Source: Planctomycetota bacterium (lineage in GTDB: Bacteria > Planctomycetota > E44-bin39). From it: a DNA stretch of 53,466 nt. Each line of letters begins with the position of its first letter. Position 1 is the first letter of the stretch. Under the pieces are notes generated by a model, which worked only from the letters and a program-made list of their open reading frames with translations, was not told the origin of the DNA and made no database searches. A program made the position numbers and the translations under genes. The stretch is taken from contig SOJX01000062.1 in assembly GCA_004376375.1 (NCBI GenBank), positions 1 through 53,466 of the forward strand, read 5' to 3'. Positions 14,738 to 22,214 of this stretch are shown one piece after another.

Positions 14738-15661
14738 ATGAACGATCTGCCTGATACGGAAAAAACCAACCCCGACTCGGCCGGACTGGACGGCAAGACG
14801 CCGCTCGAGGTTGTCGAGCTCATGCTTTCCCAGGAGAAGCGGGTTCCCGATATCGTGCTCGGCGCCGCCGAGGAGATTGCGAAGACCGCCGGGTGGGCCG
14901 CCGAGGCGATCGAGGCCGGAGGCAGGCTGATATACGTCGGCGCGGGAACGTCCGGCCGGCTCGCCGTTCTTGACGCCGCCGAGTGTCCGCCCACGTTCAG
15001 CTCGGAGCCGGGCCAGGTTACCGGAATAATCGCGGGTGGAGGCGGCGCAGTAATCACCGCCGTCGAAAACGCGGAAGACCACGCCCACGCGGGCGCGGAT
15101 TCGATACGCACCGAGATGGTCAGGAAGACCGACGTAGTCGTCGGTATAACGGCCGGCGGTACGGCCCAGTTCGTTATCGGCGCGCTGGAGGAATCGCGCA
15201 GGCGCGGCGCGAAGACCGTGCTCGTGACGATGACGGAAAACGCAACAGCCGCGGAGTTTGCCGACCTCGTTATCGCGGTCGTTACGGGCCCGGAGGTTAT
15301 TGTGGGCTCGACGCGCCTCAAGGCCGGGACGGCGACCAAGCTGATTCTGAACGCGATCTCGACGGCGTGCATGGTTGCGCTCGGCAAGGTCTACGGCAAC
15401 CAGATGGTCGAGTTGCGCCCGCAAAGCACGAAGCTGAAGGCGCGCGCCGAGCGGGTCCTGGCGGCCGTTACCGAAATTCCGCTGGAGAAGGCGCGCACGA
15501 TTCTCCTCGGCGTGAACTATAATCTGAAAGTCGCAATCGTTATGAAGAAATGCGGGATTGGTCCCGAGAGCGCGGCCGCGCGCCTTGCCGCATGCAAGGG
15601 CATCCTGCGCCGCGCACTCAGCTCGGACTGGGGACTGGCGGAAGAGAAGGATGAAGTGTGA
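14738..15661 (+). CDS. murQ: N-acetylmuramic acid 6-phosphate etherase
   Basis: MurQ cleaves the lactyl ether of MurNAc-6-phosphate to give GlcNAc-6-phosphate in peptidoglycan recycling. The 307-residue protein has the usual length and a SIS sugar-phosphate domain. Its signature GAGTSGRLAVLDAAECPPTF spans residues 68-87, and ITAVENAEDH covers the second catalytic Glu (Glu82 and Glu113 correspond to the catalytic pair known in E. coli MurQ). The N-terminal TEKTNPDS block is also typical. Its downstream partner anmK makes MurNAc-6-phosphate, so the two adjacent genes form a complete salvage step for anhydro-MurNAc. Confidence 0.97.
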   Translation: MNDLPDTEKTNPDSAGLDGKTPLEVVELMLSQEKRVPDIVLGAAEEIAKTAGWAAEAIEAGGRLIYVGAGTSGRLAVLDAAECPPTFSSEPGQVTGIIAGGGGAVITAVENAEDHAHAGADSIRTEMVRKTDVVVGITAGGTAQFVIGALEESRRRGAKTVLVTMTENATAAEFADLVIAVVTGPEVIVGSTRLKAGTATKLILNAISTACMVALGKVYGNQMVELRPQSTKLKARAERVLAAVTEIPLEKARTILLGVNYNLKVAIVMKKCGIGPESAAARLAACKGILRRALSSDWGLAEEKDEV

Positions 15662-15699
15662 AGTATGAAGGCTGAAAAGGAAAAATATTAATAATATAT

Positions 15700-15726
15700 T
15701 TAGCGGCCGCGCTTGCGCGGCGTTGA
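15700..15726. repeat. 27-nt hairpin repeat, copy 1
   Basis: The element is TTAGCG, then stem GCCGCGC-TT-GCGCGGC, then GTTGA. Identical copies occur at 53412-53438 and 53440-53466. It lies in the murQ-anmK gap. Confidence 0.8.
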
Positions 15727-15729
15727 TAA

Positions 15730-15756
15730 TTAGCCGCCGAGTTTACTCGGCGTGTC
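15730..15756. repeat. variant hairpin repeat next to copy 1
   Basis: TTAGCC, then stem GCCGAG-TTTA-CTCGGC, then GTGTC. It has the same layout as the 27-nt repeat just upstream but a different stem sequence, as if it were a diverged member. Confidence 0.6.
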
Positions 15757-15776
15757 TTTTGGATTAGCGAAGGACG

Positions 15777-16991
15777 ATGGAAAAGCTCGACCGAATCCGG
15801 ATGAAAAACAGGAAGCTCGTTATCGGGCTGATGAGCGGCACGTCGGTCGACGGAGTCGATTGCGCCCTGTGTTCCATTAACGGCTACGGCGCCAAGACGG
15901 ATGTGAAACTCTTCGCCTTCCACACCTTCCCGTATCCGCAGAAGGTCAAGAACCGCATCCACAGCTGTTTTGCGGGCACCGTCAAGGACGTCTGCGAGCT
16001 GAATTTCGTGCTCGGGAAAATATTCGCCGACGCCTGCCTGTCGATTGCGAAGGACGCGGGATACGAGATTTCAGACGTCGACCTGATCGGAACCCACGGC
16101 CAGACGATTTACCATATCCCGAAGAACATCAAGGGGGTCAACTCCACGCTTCAGATCGGCGAGGCCGCCGTCATCGCGGAACAGACGGGCTGCATCGTGG
16201 TCTCGGATTTCCGCCAGCGCGATATCGCGGCGGGCGGCACGGGCGCGCCGCTGATACCGTATATCGACCATCTGCTTTTCGCGCACCCGAAGAAGGTGCG
16301 CGCCCTCCAGAATATAGGCGGTATCGCGAACGTCACGCTCCTGCCCGGCAAGGCCGAGGAAATAATCGCTTTCGATAACGGGCCCGGCAACATGGTCATC
16401 GACGAGATATCGAAGCGCATCATGGAGGACCCGGCCTCGATAGACGTCGACGGAAAGCTCTCGTCCCTGGGCGGGATCGATTACGAGTTTCTAGAAAAAG
16501 CGCTGATGAAGCACCCGTACCTGAAAATCCCGCCTCCGAAATCCACGGGCAGGGAAACGTTCGGCAGCGATTTCGCCCATAATCTTATCGAGCACTATGA
16601 TAAGAGAAAGCTGCTCAACCTTCTTGCCACGGTGAATTTCTTTACCGCGCGCGCCATCCACGACAGCTACGTTCGCTTCCTTTTTCCGAAGGCGAAGGTG
16701 GATGAGATTATCATTTCCGGCGGCGGCGCCCACAACACGACGCTCGTCGGCCACCTGAAAATGCTCTTCGACCCCATACCGGTCCGGCAGCTGCGGGACG
16801 TGGAATCGATTGACGCCGACGTGAAGTCGGACGCGACCCTGACCGAGCCGCGCGGCTGGGGCTTCGGCGACGCAAAGGAAGCCGTTGCATTTGCAGTCCT
16901 CGCCAATGAAACCATCAACGGAGAGCCGGGGAACGTACCCTCCGCCACCGGCGCCGGACATCCCGTCATCCTGGGAAAAATTACGATTTAG
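15777..16991 (+). CDS. anmK: anhydro-N-acetylmuramic acid kinase
   Basis: AnmK opens the 1,6-anhydro ring of anhydro-MurNAc and phosphorylates it with ATP, giving MurNAc-6-phosphate, the MurQ substrate. The 404-residue protein has the nucleotide-binding loop GLMSGTSVDGVD at residues 17-28, DLIGTHGQTIYH near 100, NIGGIANVT near 178 and IISGGGAHN near 315, all typical of the ASKHA-fold family. ATG 15777 has GAAGGA just upstream; Met9 is an alternative start. It overlaps the 3' end of the convergent WecA-like gene by 11 bp. Confidence 0.96.
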   Translation: MEKLDRIRMKNRKLVIGLMSGTSVDGVDCALCSINGYGAKTDVKLFAFHTFPYPQKVKNRIHSCFAGTVKDVCELNFVLGKIFADACLSIAKDAGYEISDVDLIGTHGQTIYHIPKNIKGVNSTLQIGEAAVIAEQTGCIVVSDFRQRDIAAGGTGAPLIPYIDHLLFAHPKKVRALQNIGGIANVTLLPGKAEEIIAFDNGPGNMVIDEISKRIMEDPASIDVDGKLSSLGGIDYEFLEKALMKHPYLKIPPPKSTGRETFGSDFAHNLIEHYDKRKLLNLLATVNFFTARAIHDSYVRFLFPKAKVDEIIISGGGAHNTTLVGHLKMLFDPIPVRQLRDVESIDADVKSDATLTEPRGWGFGDAKEAVAFAVLANETINGEPGNVPSATGAGHPVILGKITI

Positions 16992-18063
16992 ATTTCCTGT
17001 GCAGGAATAGAAACAGGCCGACCGCTATTGCGGCCGTTGCCGCGATTGCCGCGCAGAGCATGATGAGAAACAGCCCGGGGCTGGACTGTGAGTAGAGTAC
17101 GGTAAACGCGAAAACCGTTGAGACCAAAAGCAGCACCAGCAGCGTCAGCCGCTGCCCGAGGCCGGACTCGGCGAGCGTGTGTGAGATATGGTCGGTGCCG
17201 CCTTCGAGGATTGAGCGGCCCTCGCGTTTCCGCCTTACCGATACGAAAAGCACGTCCATTATCGGCACGGCGAAAAGCATCACGGGCGCGGCGAACGCGA
17301 CGAGCATGTTTGACGCGCCCCGCCACGTTCCCGCCACCGCGCAGGCCGCGAGCGTTATCCCGAGGAACTGGCTTCCCGCGTCGCCCATGAAAATCCTCGC
17401 GGGCGGCAGGTTGAAAGGCAGAAACCCGAGCACGGCCCCGAGAATCGCGGCCGCGTAGATTGGCGTCTGGAGGTCGCCGTACACGGGCGGCGTCAGGACG
17501 AGAATGAACGCTGCTATTATGCACATCCCCGCCGCGAGCCCGTCCATGTTGTCCACGATATTGACCGCGTTCGTCACGCCGACGAACCAGATAAGCGAAA
17601 GCGGGATGGCGACGTACGGGAAATAAATATCCACGTACGTGCCGGTTGCGATGAGAATGACGGCGGCCACAAGCTGCCCGAGGATTTTTATCCAGGGAGA
17701 GAGCGGGCGGATATCGTCGACAAGGCCGACGAAAAACATCAGCCCGCCCGCGCACACGATGCCGAGCATGGTTCTTGAAGCGTAGGCGCCGAACGCCAGG
17801 GCCAGTCCGAACGCCAGCGCGATTGCCGCGCCGCCGAGGAGCGGCGTGGCCTTCGAGTGCCAGCGGTCGCTTCTCGGTTTTGCACGCAGGCCGGTCTTTT
17901 CGGCGACAATCATGGCAAGTACGGTGAGAATGCTCGAGACCGCCGCCGCCGTGACGATGAACGTGAGCAGCTCGGTGATATCGCTCAGGTCGCCGCGCCT
18001 GAGTGGCGGAAAAGGAAACCGCCATTCAGCGAGTGGAAACAGGTTTGCGAATACTCCAGGCAT
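16981..18063 (-). CDS. WecA/TagO-type undecaprenyl-phosphate sugar-1-phosphate transferase
   Basis: This is a 360-residue polytopic membrane enzyme of the MraY/WecA superfamily, which transfers a HexNAc-1-phosphate to undecaprenyl phosphate to start surface polysaccharide synthesis. Conserved motifs are GLVDDIRPLSP near residue 110, NAVNIVDNMDGLAAG near 163, FMGDAGSQFLG near 222 and the cytoplasmic loop RKREGRSILEGGTDHISH near 278. The DHISH motif fits WecA/TagO better than MraY. Its upstream neighbour on the same strand is a GT4 glycosyltransferase, which suggests a glycan assembly pair separated by a repeat element. Confidence 0.93.
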   Translation of the reverse strand: MPGVFANLFPLAEWRFPFPPLRRGDLSDITELLTFIVTAAAVSSILTVLAMIVAEKTGLRAKPRSDRWHSKATPLLGGAAIALAFGLALAFGAYASRTMLGIVCAGGLMFFVGLVDDIRPLSPWIKILGQLVAAVILIATGTYVDIYFPYVAIPLSLIWFVGVTNAVNIVDNMDGLAAGMCIIAAFILVLTPPVYGDLQTPIYAAAILGAVLGFLPFNLPPARIFMGDAGSQFLGITLAACAVAGTWRGASNMLVAFAAPVMLFAVPIMDVLFVSVRRKREGRSILEGGTDHISHTLAESGLGQRLTLLVLLLVSTVFAFTVLYSQSSPGLFLIMLCAAIAATAAIAVGLFLFLHRKSKS

Positions 18064-18101
18064 ACCCTATCTGCTACCTCTATGTAATGTCTTGTGCCCG
18101 A

Positions 18102-18205
18102 GTTCAGGTGTCAGGTTTTAGGTTTCAGGTATCAGGATATAATATAAATAAAACCTAAAACCTAAAACCTGAAACCTGAAACCTGAAACCTAACACCTGA
18201 AACCT
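18102..18205. repeat. short-period inverted repeat element (word CCTGAAA / TTTCAGG)
   Basis: The left arm 18102-18136 repeats aggtttcagg-like words. The right arm 18150-18205 repeats acctgaaacc. The centre is ggatataatataaataaa. The stop codon and last residues of the GT4 gene lie inside the right arm. Confidence 0.85.
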
Positions 18206-19323
18206 ATTAATGAATCATACAGGTTTTCCAGGTCGTGCGCCATACGGTCGAAATTAAATTTTTCCATAGCTGATTTTCGCCCGGCGGCGCCCAGTTTTCT
18301 GCAAAGCCCGGGAGACGCGGCCAGTTTTTTCAGGCATTCCGCCGCACGTGTTATATCGTCCTGCGGAACGGTAAAACCGTTTTCTTCGGAAACGATATCG
18401 CGCACGCCTCCGACGTCGAAGGCGACGGAGGGCAGGCCGCACGCGGCCGCCTCGATAAGGGCGACCGGGGTGCCCTCGTTTGCCGATGTAAGCGCGACCG
18501 CGTCCAGGTCGGCGTAGACTTGCGGCAGGTCGGAACGCCATCCGGCGAAATGCACGCGGCCTTCGAGCTTATTTTTTTCGACCAGTTGCCTCGCCGCAGC
18601 CTCCCGCGTGCCGCCCCCGACAATAACGCCGTGGATTCCCTTCACCTTTGAAATTATTTCAATGAATATTTCAGGCTGTTTTACCGGCTCCAGCCTTCCG
18701 ATAAAACCGACCGTAAACGCGTCGTCCGGGATTCCCAGCTCGCCGCGCAGCTTTCCCCGCTCCGGAAGGTTCCTGTAAGGCGACAGGTCGAAGCCGAGCG
18801 GAATAACGCTGAACTTTTCCGCGGCCGGGAAGCGGTACTTTTCCGTCAACTCGTTTCGCTGTGATTCCGAGAGCGTGATAAGCGCATCGGTCTTGCGCGC
18901 CAGTCCGCGCTCGATTTCAAGGAACATCCGCGCAGCGGGGCGGGAAAAATAGCTGTGGAAAACGTGGCCGTGGAAAGTGTGGACCGTTACGGGCACGCCG
19001 GCGCGCCGGGCCGCGATCCTTCCGAGAAACCCGGCCTTTGACGTGTGGGTGTGGACGATTCCGGGTTTTAAACGTTTCAGCTCCGCGGTGATTCTGCGAA
19101 GTGCTTTGAAGTCGGCAAACAGGCGGATGGCGCGCGACATGCTTTCGATCCGCGTGGTCCGGACGGCGGGGAGGTCTTCCGCTTCCGGCAGGAGAACTTC
19201 ACCTTTCGCGAGCGAGCCGTAGATGAGGTGCGAGTCCTGAAAGTGTTTCGTCAGCGCGACCGCCTGGCGGGCGGCGCCGCCGACGTTCAAGCGCGTTATG
19301 ATGAAACATATCTTAGTAGCCAA
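18190..19323 (-). CDS. GT4-family glycosyltransferase
   Basis: This is a roughly 377-residue GT-B fold enzyme. The N-terminal domain starts ICFIITRLNVGGAARQ (acceptor side); the C-terminal domain has VGFIGRLEPVKQPEIF, the ANEGTPVALIEAAACGLP motif with the catalytic E-x7-E pattern of GT4 enzymes, and AFDVGGVRDIV. The likely substrate is a nucleotide-sugar donor onto a lipid-linked glycan begun by the neighbouring WecA-like enzyme (inference). No ATG or ribosome site fits; TTG 19323 places the start right before the conserved N-terminus, while the longer open frame to 19470 only translates repeat DNA. The last four residues (GFRC) also come from repeat DNA, so both ends abut repeats. Confidence 0.88.
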   Translation of the reverse strand: MATKICFIITRLNVGGAARQAVALTKHFQDSHLIYGSLAKGEVLLPEAEDLPAVRTTRIESMSRAIRLFADFKALRRITAELKRLKPGIVHTHTSKAGFLGRIAARRAGVPVTVHTFHGHVFHSYFSRPAARMFLEIERGLARKTDALITLSESQRNELTEKYRFPAAEKFSVIPLGFDLSPYRNLPERGKLRGELGIPDDAFTVGFIGRLEPVKQPEIFIEIISKVKGIHGVIVGGGTREAAARQLVEKNKLEGRVHFAGWRSDLPQVYADLDAVALTSANEGTPVALIEAAACGLPSVAFDVGGVRDIVSEENGFTVPQDDITRAAECLKKLAASPGLCRKLGAAGRKSAMEKFNFDRMAHDLENLYDSLIGFRC

Positions 19324-19325
19324 GA

Positions 19326-19514
19326 TAGAAATAAGGAAACAAGGGAATAAGGGAACAAGGAAACAAGGAAATAAGAAAATAAGGAAATAAGGTAAGAAAT
19401 CAGTACGGCAGATATTCTTGTCTGCCGATTGTAGGGGCACAGCGCGCTGTGCCCCTACAATAATGTGCAAAGCTCTATTCCTTGTTGCCTTATTCCCTTA
19501 TCAACTTGTCAACT
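19326..19514. repeat. short-period inverted repeat element (word AAGGAAA/AATAAGG) with nested palindromes
   Basis: The left arm 19326-19396 repeats aaggaaacaagg-like words; the right arm 19477-19514 has ccttgttgccttattccc. Nested between them are the stem CGGCAGA/TCTGCCG (19407-19428) and a perfect 34-nt palindrome at 19428-19461 (GTAGGGGCACAGC and its inverse). Confidence 0.8.
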
Positions 19515-19522
19515 TTTTGGAG

Positions 19523-19596
19523 TACGCCAGGCAGGATTCGAACCTGCGACCTTCGGTTTAGGAAACCGATGCTCTATCCTGCTGAGCTACTGGCGC
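19523..19596 (-). tRNA. tRNA-Arg (anticodon CCT)
   Basis: The 74-nt cloverleaf on the minus strand has acceptor stem GCGCCAG/CTGGCGT (first pair G-U), D-arm GCTC/GAGC, anticodon stem TCGGT/ACCGA with loop TTCCTAA (anticodon CCT, reads AGG), and T-arm GCAGG-TTCGAAT-CCTGC. No CCA is encoded. Confidence 0.96.
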
Positions 19597-19734
19597 GCTG
19601 TGATTATTATATGCGCACGCATGTAAACAGGCAAGAGGGAAAACGCGGATTTCATGATACCTCAGTTGCAGTTAGCGGCGCTGCTTGAGAAAAAGATATC
19701 AATAAAATCTTGGGACAAGCATTTTGTCTGTCAA

Positions 19735-19886
19735 CCGCAGGCGGAGCCTGCGGCAATAAGAATTTGTAGGGGCAGGTCTCAGGCCTGCCTGAAAATATAT
19801 ATGGGCGGGTCTTAGACCCGCCCGTACAATATAATTTCTTCGCCGGCCCTTCGGGCCGTCGAATGCGGCAGACAGGAATGTCTGCC
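19735..19886. repeat. cluster of GC-rich palindromes
   Basis: Five hairpins lie within 150 bp: CCGCAGGC/GCCTGCGG (19735-19753), GGCAGG/CCTGCC (19771-19789), GGGCGGGTCT/AGACCCGCCC (19803-19823), CGGCCC/GGGCCG (19844-19858) and GGCAGACA/TGTCTGCC (19867-19886). They fill most of the 435-bp gap between the tRNA and the next gene, in which I see no coding sequence. They resemble REP-like palindromic repeats. Confidence 0.75.
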
Positions 19887-19897
19887 CCACGATTCAA

Positions 19898-19912
19898 ATG
19901 AGCTTCACGCAT
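19898..19912 (+). repeat. ATGAGCTTCACGCA motif, copy 1
   Basis: A 15-nt match (ATGAGCTTCACGCAT) that recurs at 45436-45450 and, as 14 nt on the minus strand, at 50927-50940. Each copy lies beside a short-period repeat tract. Confidence 0.7.
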
Positions 19913-19918
19913 ATTAAT

Positions 19919-20015
19919 ATAATATTTACTTATCCCTTATCCCTTACCCCGTATCCCTTACCCCGTATCCCGTATCCCTTACCCCTTGTTTTCATGTTCC
20001 CTTATTTCCTTGTTT
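19919..20015. repeat. short-period repeat tract (word TATCCCTTA / CCCCGTA)
   Basis: A single-arm tract of degenerate tatccctt and accccgta words directly upstream of the LigD-like gene, grading into ttcccttatttcc words. It follows the ATGAGCTTCACGCA motif by a few bases. Confidence 0.75.
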
Positions 20016-20031
20016 TCTATAAAATACCGGC

Positions 20032-20376
20032 ATGCAATGGATGCTGCTCGAACACGACCGGGACGGTATTCACTACGACCTGCTTATCGAACAGGAAGAA
20101 GCCTGTATCACTTTCAGTTTTAAAACCGATCCGTTCAAGGATCTGATGGGGCGGTGTACGCGGAAACCCGACCACAGGAAGCATTATCTTACATATGAAG
20201 GCGAAGTGGCGGGAGGCCGAGGGAAAGTGCGCCGCGTGCGGTCCGGAGAAGTTATGGACGTAAAGGCAAAGGAGGATGAAATCCTTCTGCTCGGAATATT
20301 GAGCTTTGAGTTTAGAATGGAATTCAAATTGATTAAAGAAACAGAATGGTCCTACGAAGTAATCCCCAGCCGTTGA
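20032..20376 (+). CDS. stand-alone LigD 3'-phosphoesterase-like protein
   Basis: This is a 114-residue protein whose motifs WMLLEHDRDGIHYDLLIE, HRKHYLTYEGEV and GGRGKVRRVRSGE follow the pattern of the N-terminal phosphoesterase domain of bacterial DNA ligase D (LigD_N, PF13298, from memory). There that domain trims 3' ends in non-homologous end joining. The His and Asp of HYDL and the Arg of RGKV correspond to family-conserved residues as I recall them. There is no polymerase or ligase domain and no ku gene nearby. Small free-standing versions occur in Planctomycetes as I recall. Whether this one acts on DNA ends is open. Confidence 0.75.
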   Translation: MQWMLLEHDRDGIHYDLLIEQEEACITFSFKTDPFKDLMGRCTRKPDHRKHYLTYEGEVAGGRGKVRRVRSGEVMDVKAKEDEILLLGILSFEFRMEFKLIKETEWSYEVIPSR

Positions 20377-20394
20377 AAACTCCGGGCGGCGGAG

Positions 20395-21930
20395 CTACTT
20401 GTCTTCAGCTTTTTCACCCTTGTCTTTGGGTTTACTTTTGGTGTTCTTTTTTATGGTTTTTTTCTTCGTTTTTTTCGGGGCTTTTTTCTGGGTCTTTTTC
20501 TTCGTTTTCTTTTTGGTCTTTTTCTTTTTCCCGGTCTTTTCAGGAAGGCGTATATCGTCTTCGTGCCACTCACGCTTCGGAGGGGCTGTCAACTCTTCGG
20601 AATAGGCGTATCTGGAAATTTCGTCATCGCTGAGCCCGTTTTCGTCGGTTTCCTCTTCGCCTTCGTCTGTTTCGCCTTCGTCTGTTTCGCCTTCGTCTGT
20701 TTCGCCTTCGTCGTTTTCGCCTTCGTCTGTTTCGCCTTCGTCAGTTTTACTTTCGTCCGTTTCACCTTTTCCCGCATCAGCCTGCTTTTCATCAATCTCT
20801 TTTTCAATCTTGTCCATCACGGCCTCGTCAAGCCGCCCCGTTGCCTCGCCGGGCTCCGGAGGCTTCGCGGCTTTCTCCTTGATTTTGGCAAACTGTCCGG
20901 TTTTCTCGTAGAGGGCTTCAAGCCGCCGCTCCGCTTCGGGATGCTCGGGCAGGATGGATTGCGCTTCCTTGTAGAATGTCTCGGCAAAGTCGCTCTGCCC
21001 CATGTCGGAGAACTGGTCGCCGAGCAGCAGAAGCTGCTCGACGGCGTCGGCCCGAAGGCCCAGCTCGATGAGGTTTCGCGCGTAACGGAGGCGGATGAGG
21101 TGGTCTTTCTCGTCCTGCCAGAGGGCGTTTTTGAAGAACTTGACGGACGCGGGCGCGTCGCCGTCCCTGGCCGCTTTTTCACCGAAATCGGCCATCAGGT
21201 TTTTGCGCGGAAGAGCGATAATTCCCTTCTCAAGCGCGGCGCACAGGAGCTCATACAACTCGAAAGAGGTCAGCGCCGTTTTCTCCATTATCTCGAAAAT
21301 CGAGTTCTTTCCGTTCACCAGCGTCAGCTCCTCGGTGTGGCCGGTCGGGATGTTCAGTTTTTTCCATTCACTCTTATCGCTTACGGGGCGCTCCAGGACG
21401 ATTTCCGGGCTGTGCAGTTTTTCCTCGAACTCTTCCCATTTTTCCTGCATCTTTAAGCTTTCGAGCAGGAGGTCGTTCGGGTCGATGCGGTACGGGAATT
21501 CTTCCTGGTGCGGGTCGATGACTTCTTCCGGGTACTGGTCCGCATCGAACTTGTATTCGCCGATTTTCGTGAGGAAAAGGGAGAAAAGGCCGTCCTTTAC
21601 CGCCTGGTATACTGCGTTCGAGATTTTCTCAGCCGAGACCGCGCCGGTCGCGACGAGGTGGTTGCCCAGCGTACGGCCCGTCTTTGCCGCCTTTTTGGAT
21701 ATGAACCGCGCGATGTTTTTTGAGATATCGCCCCACTTGCTGAGCTCGGCCGCGATGTCGAACGGCATGCGGTCGCCGGGGTTGTAAATCGCGATCTGGC
21801 CCTGGTCGAAGTAGAGGTTGTGCGTCAGCTTGCCGGTCGTCACGTACAGTGTGCCGGTGTGCTTTCCTGTGCCGATGAGCTGCAGCACCTGCGGAAGAGA
21901 AAGTGTTTTCAGGTCGCCTTCAAAAACCAT
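20395..21930 (-). CDS. DUF4388 (PATAN) protein with TPR region and acidic/basic tails
   Basis: This is a 511-residue cytoplasmic protein. Residues 1-110 match the DUF4388/PATAN pattern (MVFEGDLKTLSLPQVLQLIGTGKHTGTL and LYFDQGQI), found in regulatory proteins of gliding, polarity and signalling systems. Residues 240-350 are TPR-like helices (AVEQLLLLGDQFSD, AETFYKEAQSILPEHPEAERRLEALY). An acidic tract built of GETDE pentapeptides (encoded at about 20640-20770) follows, then a Lys-rich tail rich in KKKTKKK. The order acidic repeat then basic tail recalls histone- or nucleic-acid-like disordered regions. It is convergent with the LigD-like gene, 18 bp away. The exact role is unknown. Confidence 0.8.
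   Translation of the reverse strand: MVFEGDLKTLSLPQVLQLIGTGKHTGTLYVTTGKLTHNLYFDQGQIAIYNPGDRMPFDIAAELSKWGDISKNIARFISKKAAKTGRTLGNHLVATGAVSAEKISNAVYQAVKDGLFSLFLTKIGEYKFDADQYPEEVIDPHQEEFPYRIDPNDLLLESLKMQEKWEEFEEKLHSPEIVLERPVSDKSEWKKLNIPTGHTEELTLVNGKNSIFEIMEKTALTSFELYELLCAALEKGIIALPRKNLMADFGEKAARDGDAPASVKFFKNALWQDEKDHLIRLRYARNLIELGLRADAVEQLLLLGDQFSDMGQSDFAETFYKEAQSILPEHPEAERRLEALYEKTGQFAKIKEKAAKPPEPGEATGRLDEAVMDKIEKEIDEKQADAGKGETDESKTDEGETDEGENDEGETDEGETDEGETDEGEEETDENGLSDDEISRYAYSEELTAPPKREWHEDDIRLPEKTGKKKKTKKKTKKKTQKKAPKKTKKKTIKKNTKSKPKDKGEKAEDK
20640..20770. repeat. 15-bp minisatellite coding GETDE repeats
   Basis: Tandem copies of a 15-bp unit (ttcgccttcgtctgt on the plus strand) encode Gly-Glu-Thr-Asp-Glu in the DUF4388 protein. 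At least five near-identical units are followed by diverged ones, so copy number may vary between strains. Confidence 0.8.
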
Positions 21931-21949
21931 GATTATTTCATCGCCTGCA

Positions 21950-22042
21950 TATCAGCTTTCAGCTATCAGCGTTCAGCTGTCAGCTTATTATTTTCATTAA
22001 TATTTAATTCTTGGCTGACCGCTGAATGCTGACTGCTGATTG
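21950..22042. repeat. short-period inverted repeat element (word TCAGC / GCTGA)
   Basis: The left arm 21950-21985 has tatcagctttcagc-like words; the right arm 22012-22042 has gctgaatgctgactgctga. The centre is the AT-rich ttattattttcattaata. It lies in the 284-bp gap upstream of the DUF4388 gene; the remainder, 22043-22214, holds nothing recognised. Confidence 0.75.
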
Positions 22043-22214
22043 AGATTGCTTCGTCGGAATCATTATTTATCAGATGATTCCTCCTCGCAAAGACGGTAAG
22101 TAGCGTCGTGCAATAATTATATCGCCGAAGGCGTTTTTGTCACAAGAAAAAGTCGGAAGATTTCATAATTCCCAATCGCGGGGGCGGCCCCGGGACCCGC
22201 CTCCGCGGGGAGCG

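Noticed and set aside
16988..18025. Second 345-residue frame on the minus strand overlapping the WecA-like gene.
   Set aside because: It is an Arg-rich shadow frame without membrane segments; the WecA frame carries all family motifs.
18102..19514. CRISPR array in the repeat-rich gaps.
   Set aside because: Units are 7-10 bp, degenerate and without unique spacers of constant length; no cas gene is in the window.
19482..19688. Plus-strand 68-residue open frame over the tRNA-Arg gene.
   Set aside because: It is the antisense of the tRNA and of repeat DNA.
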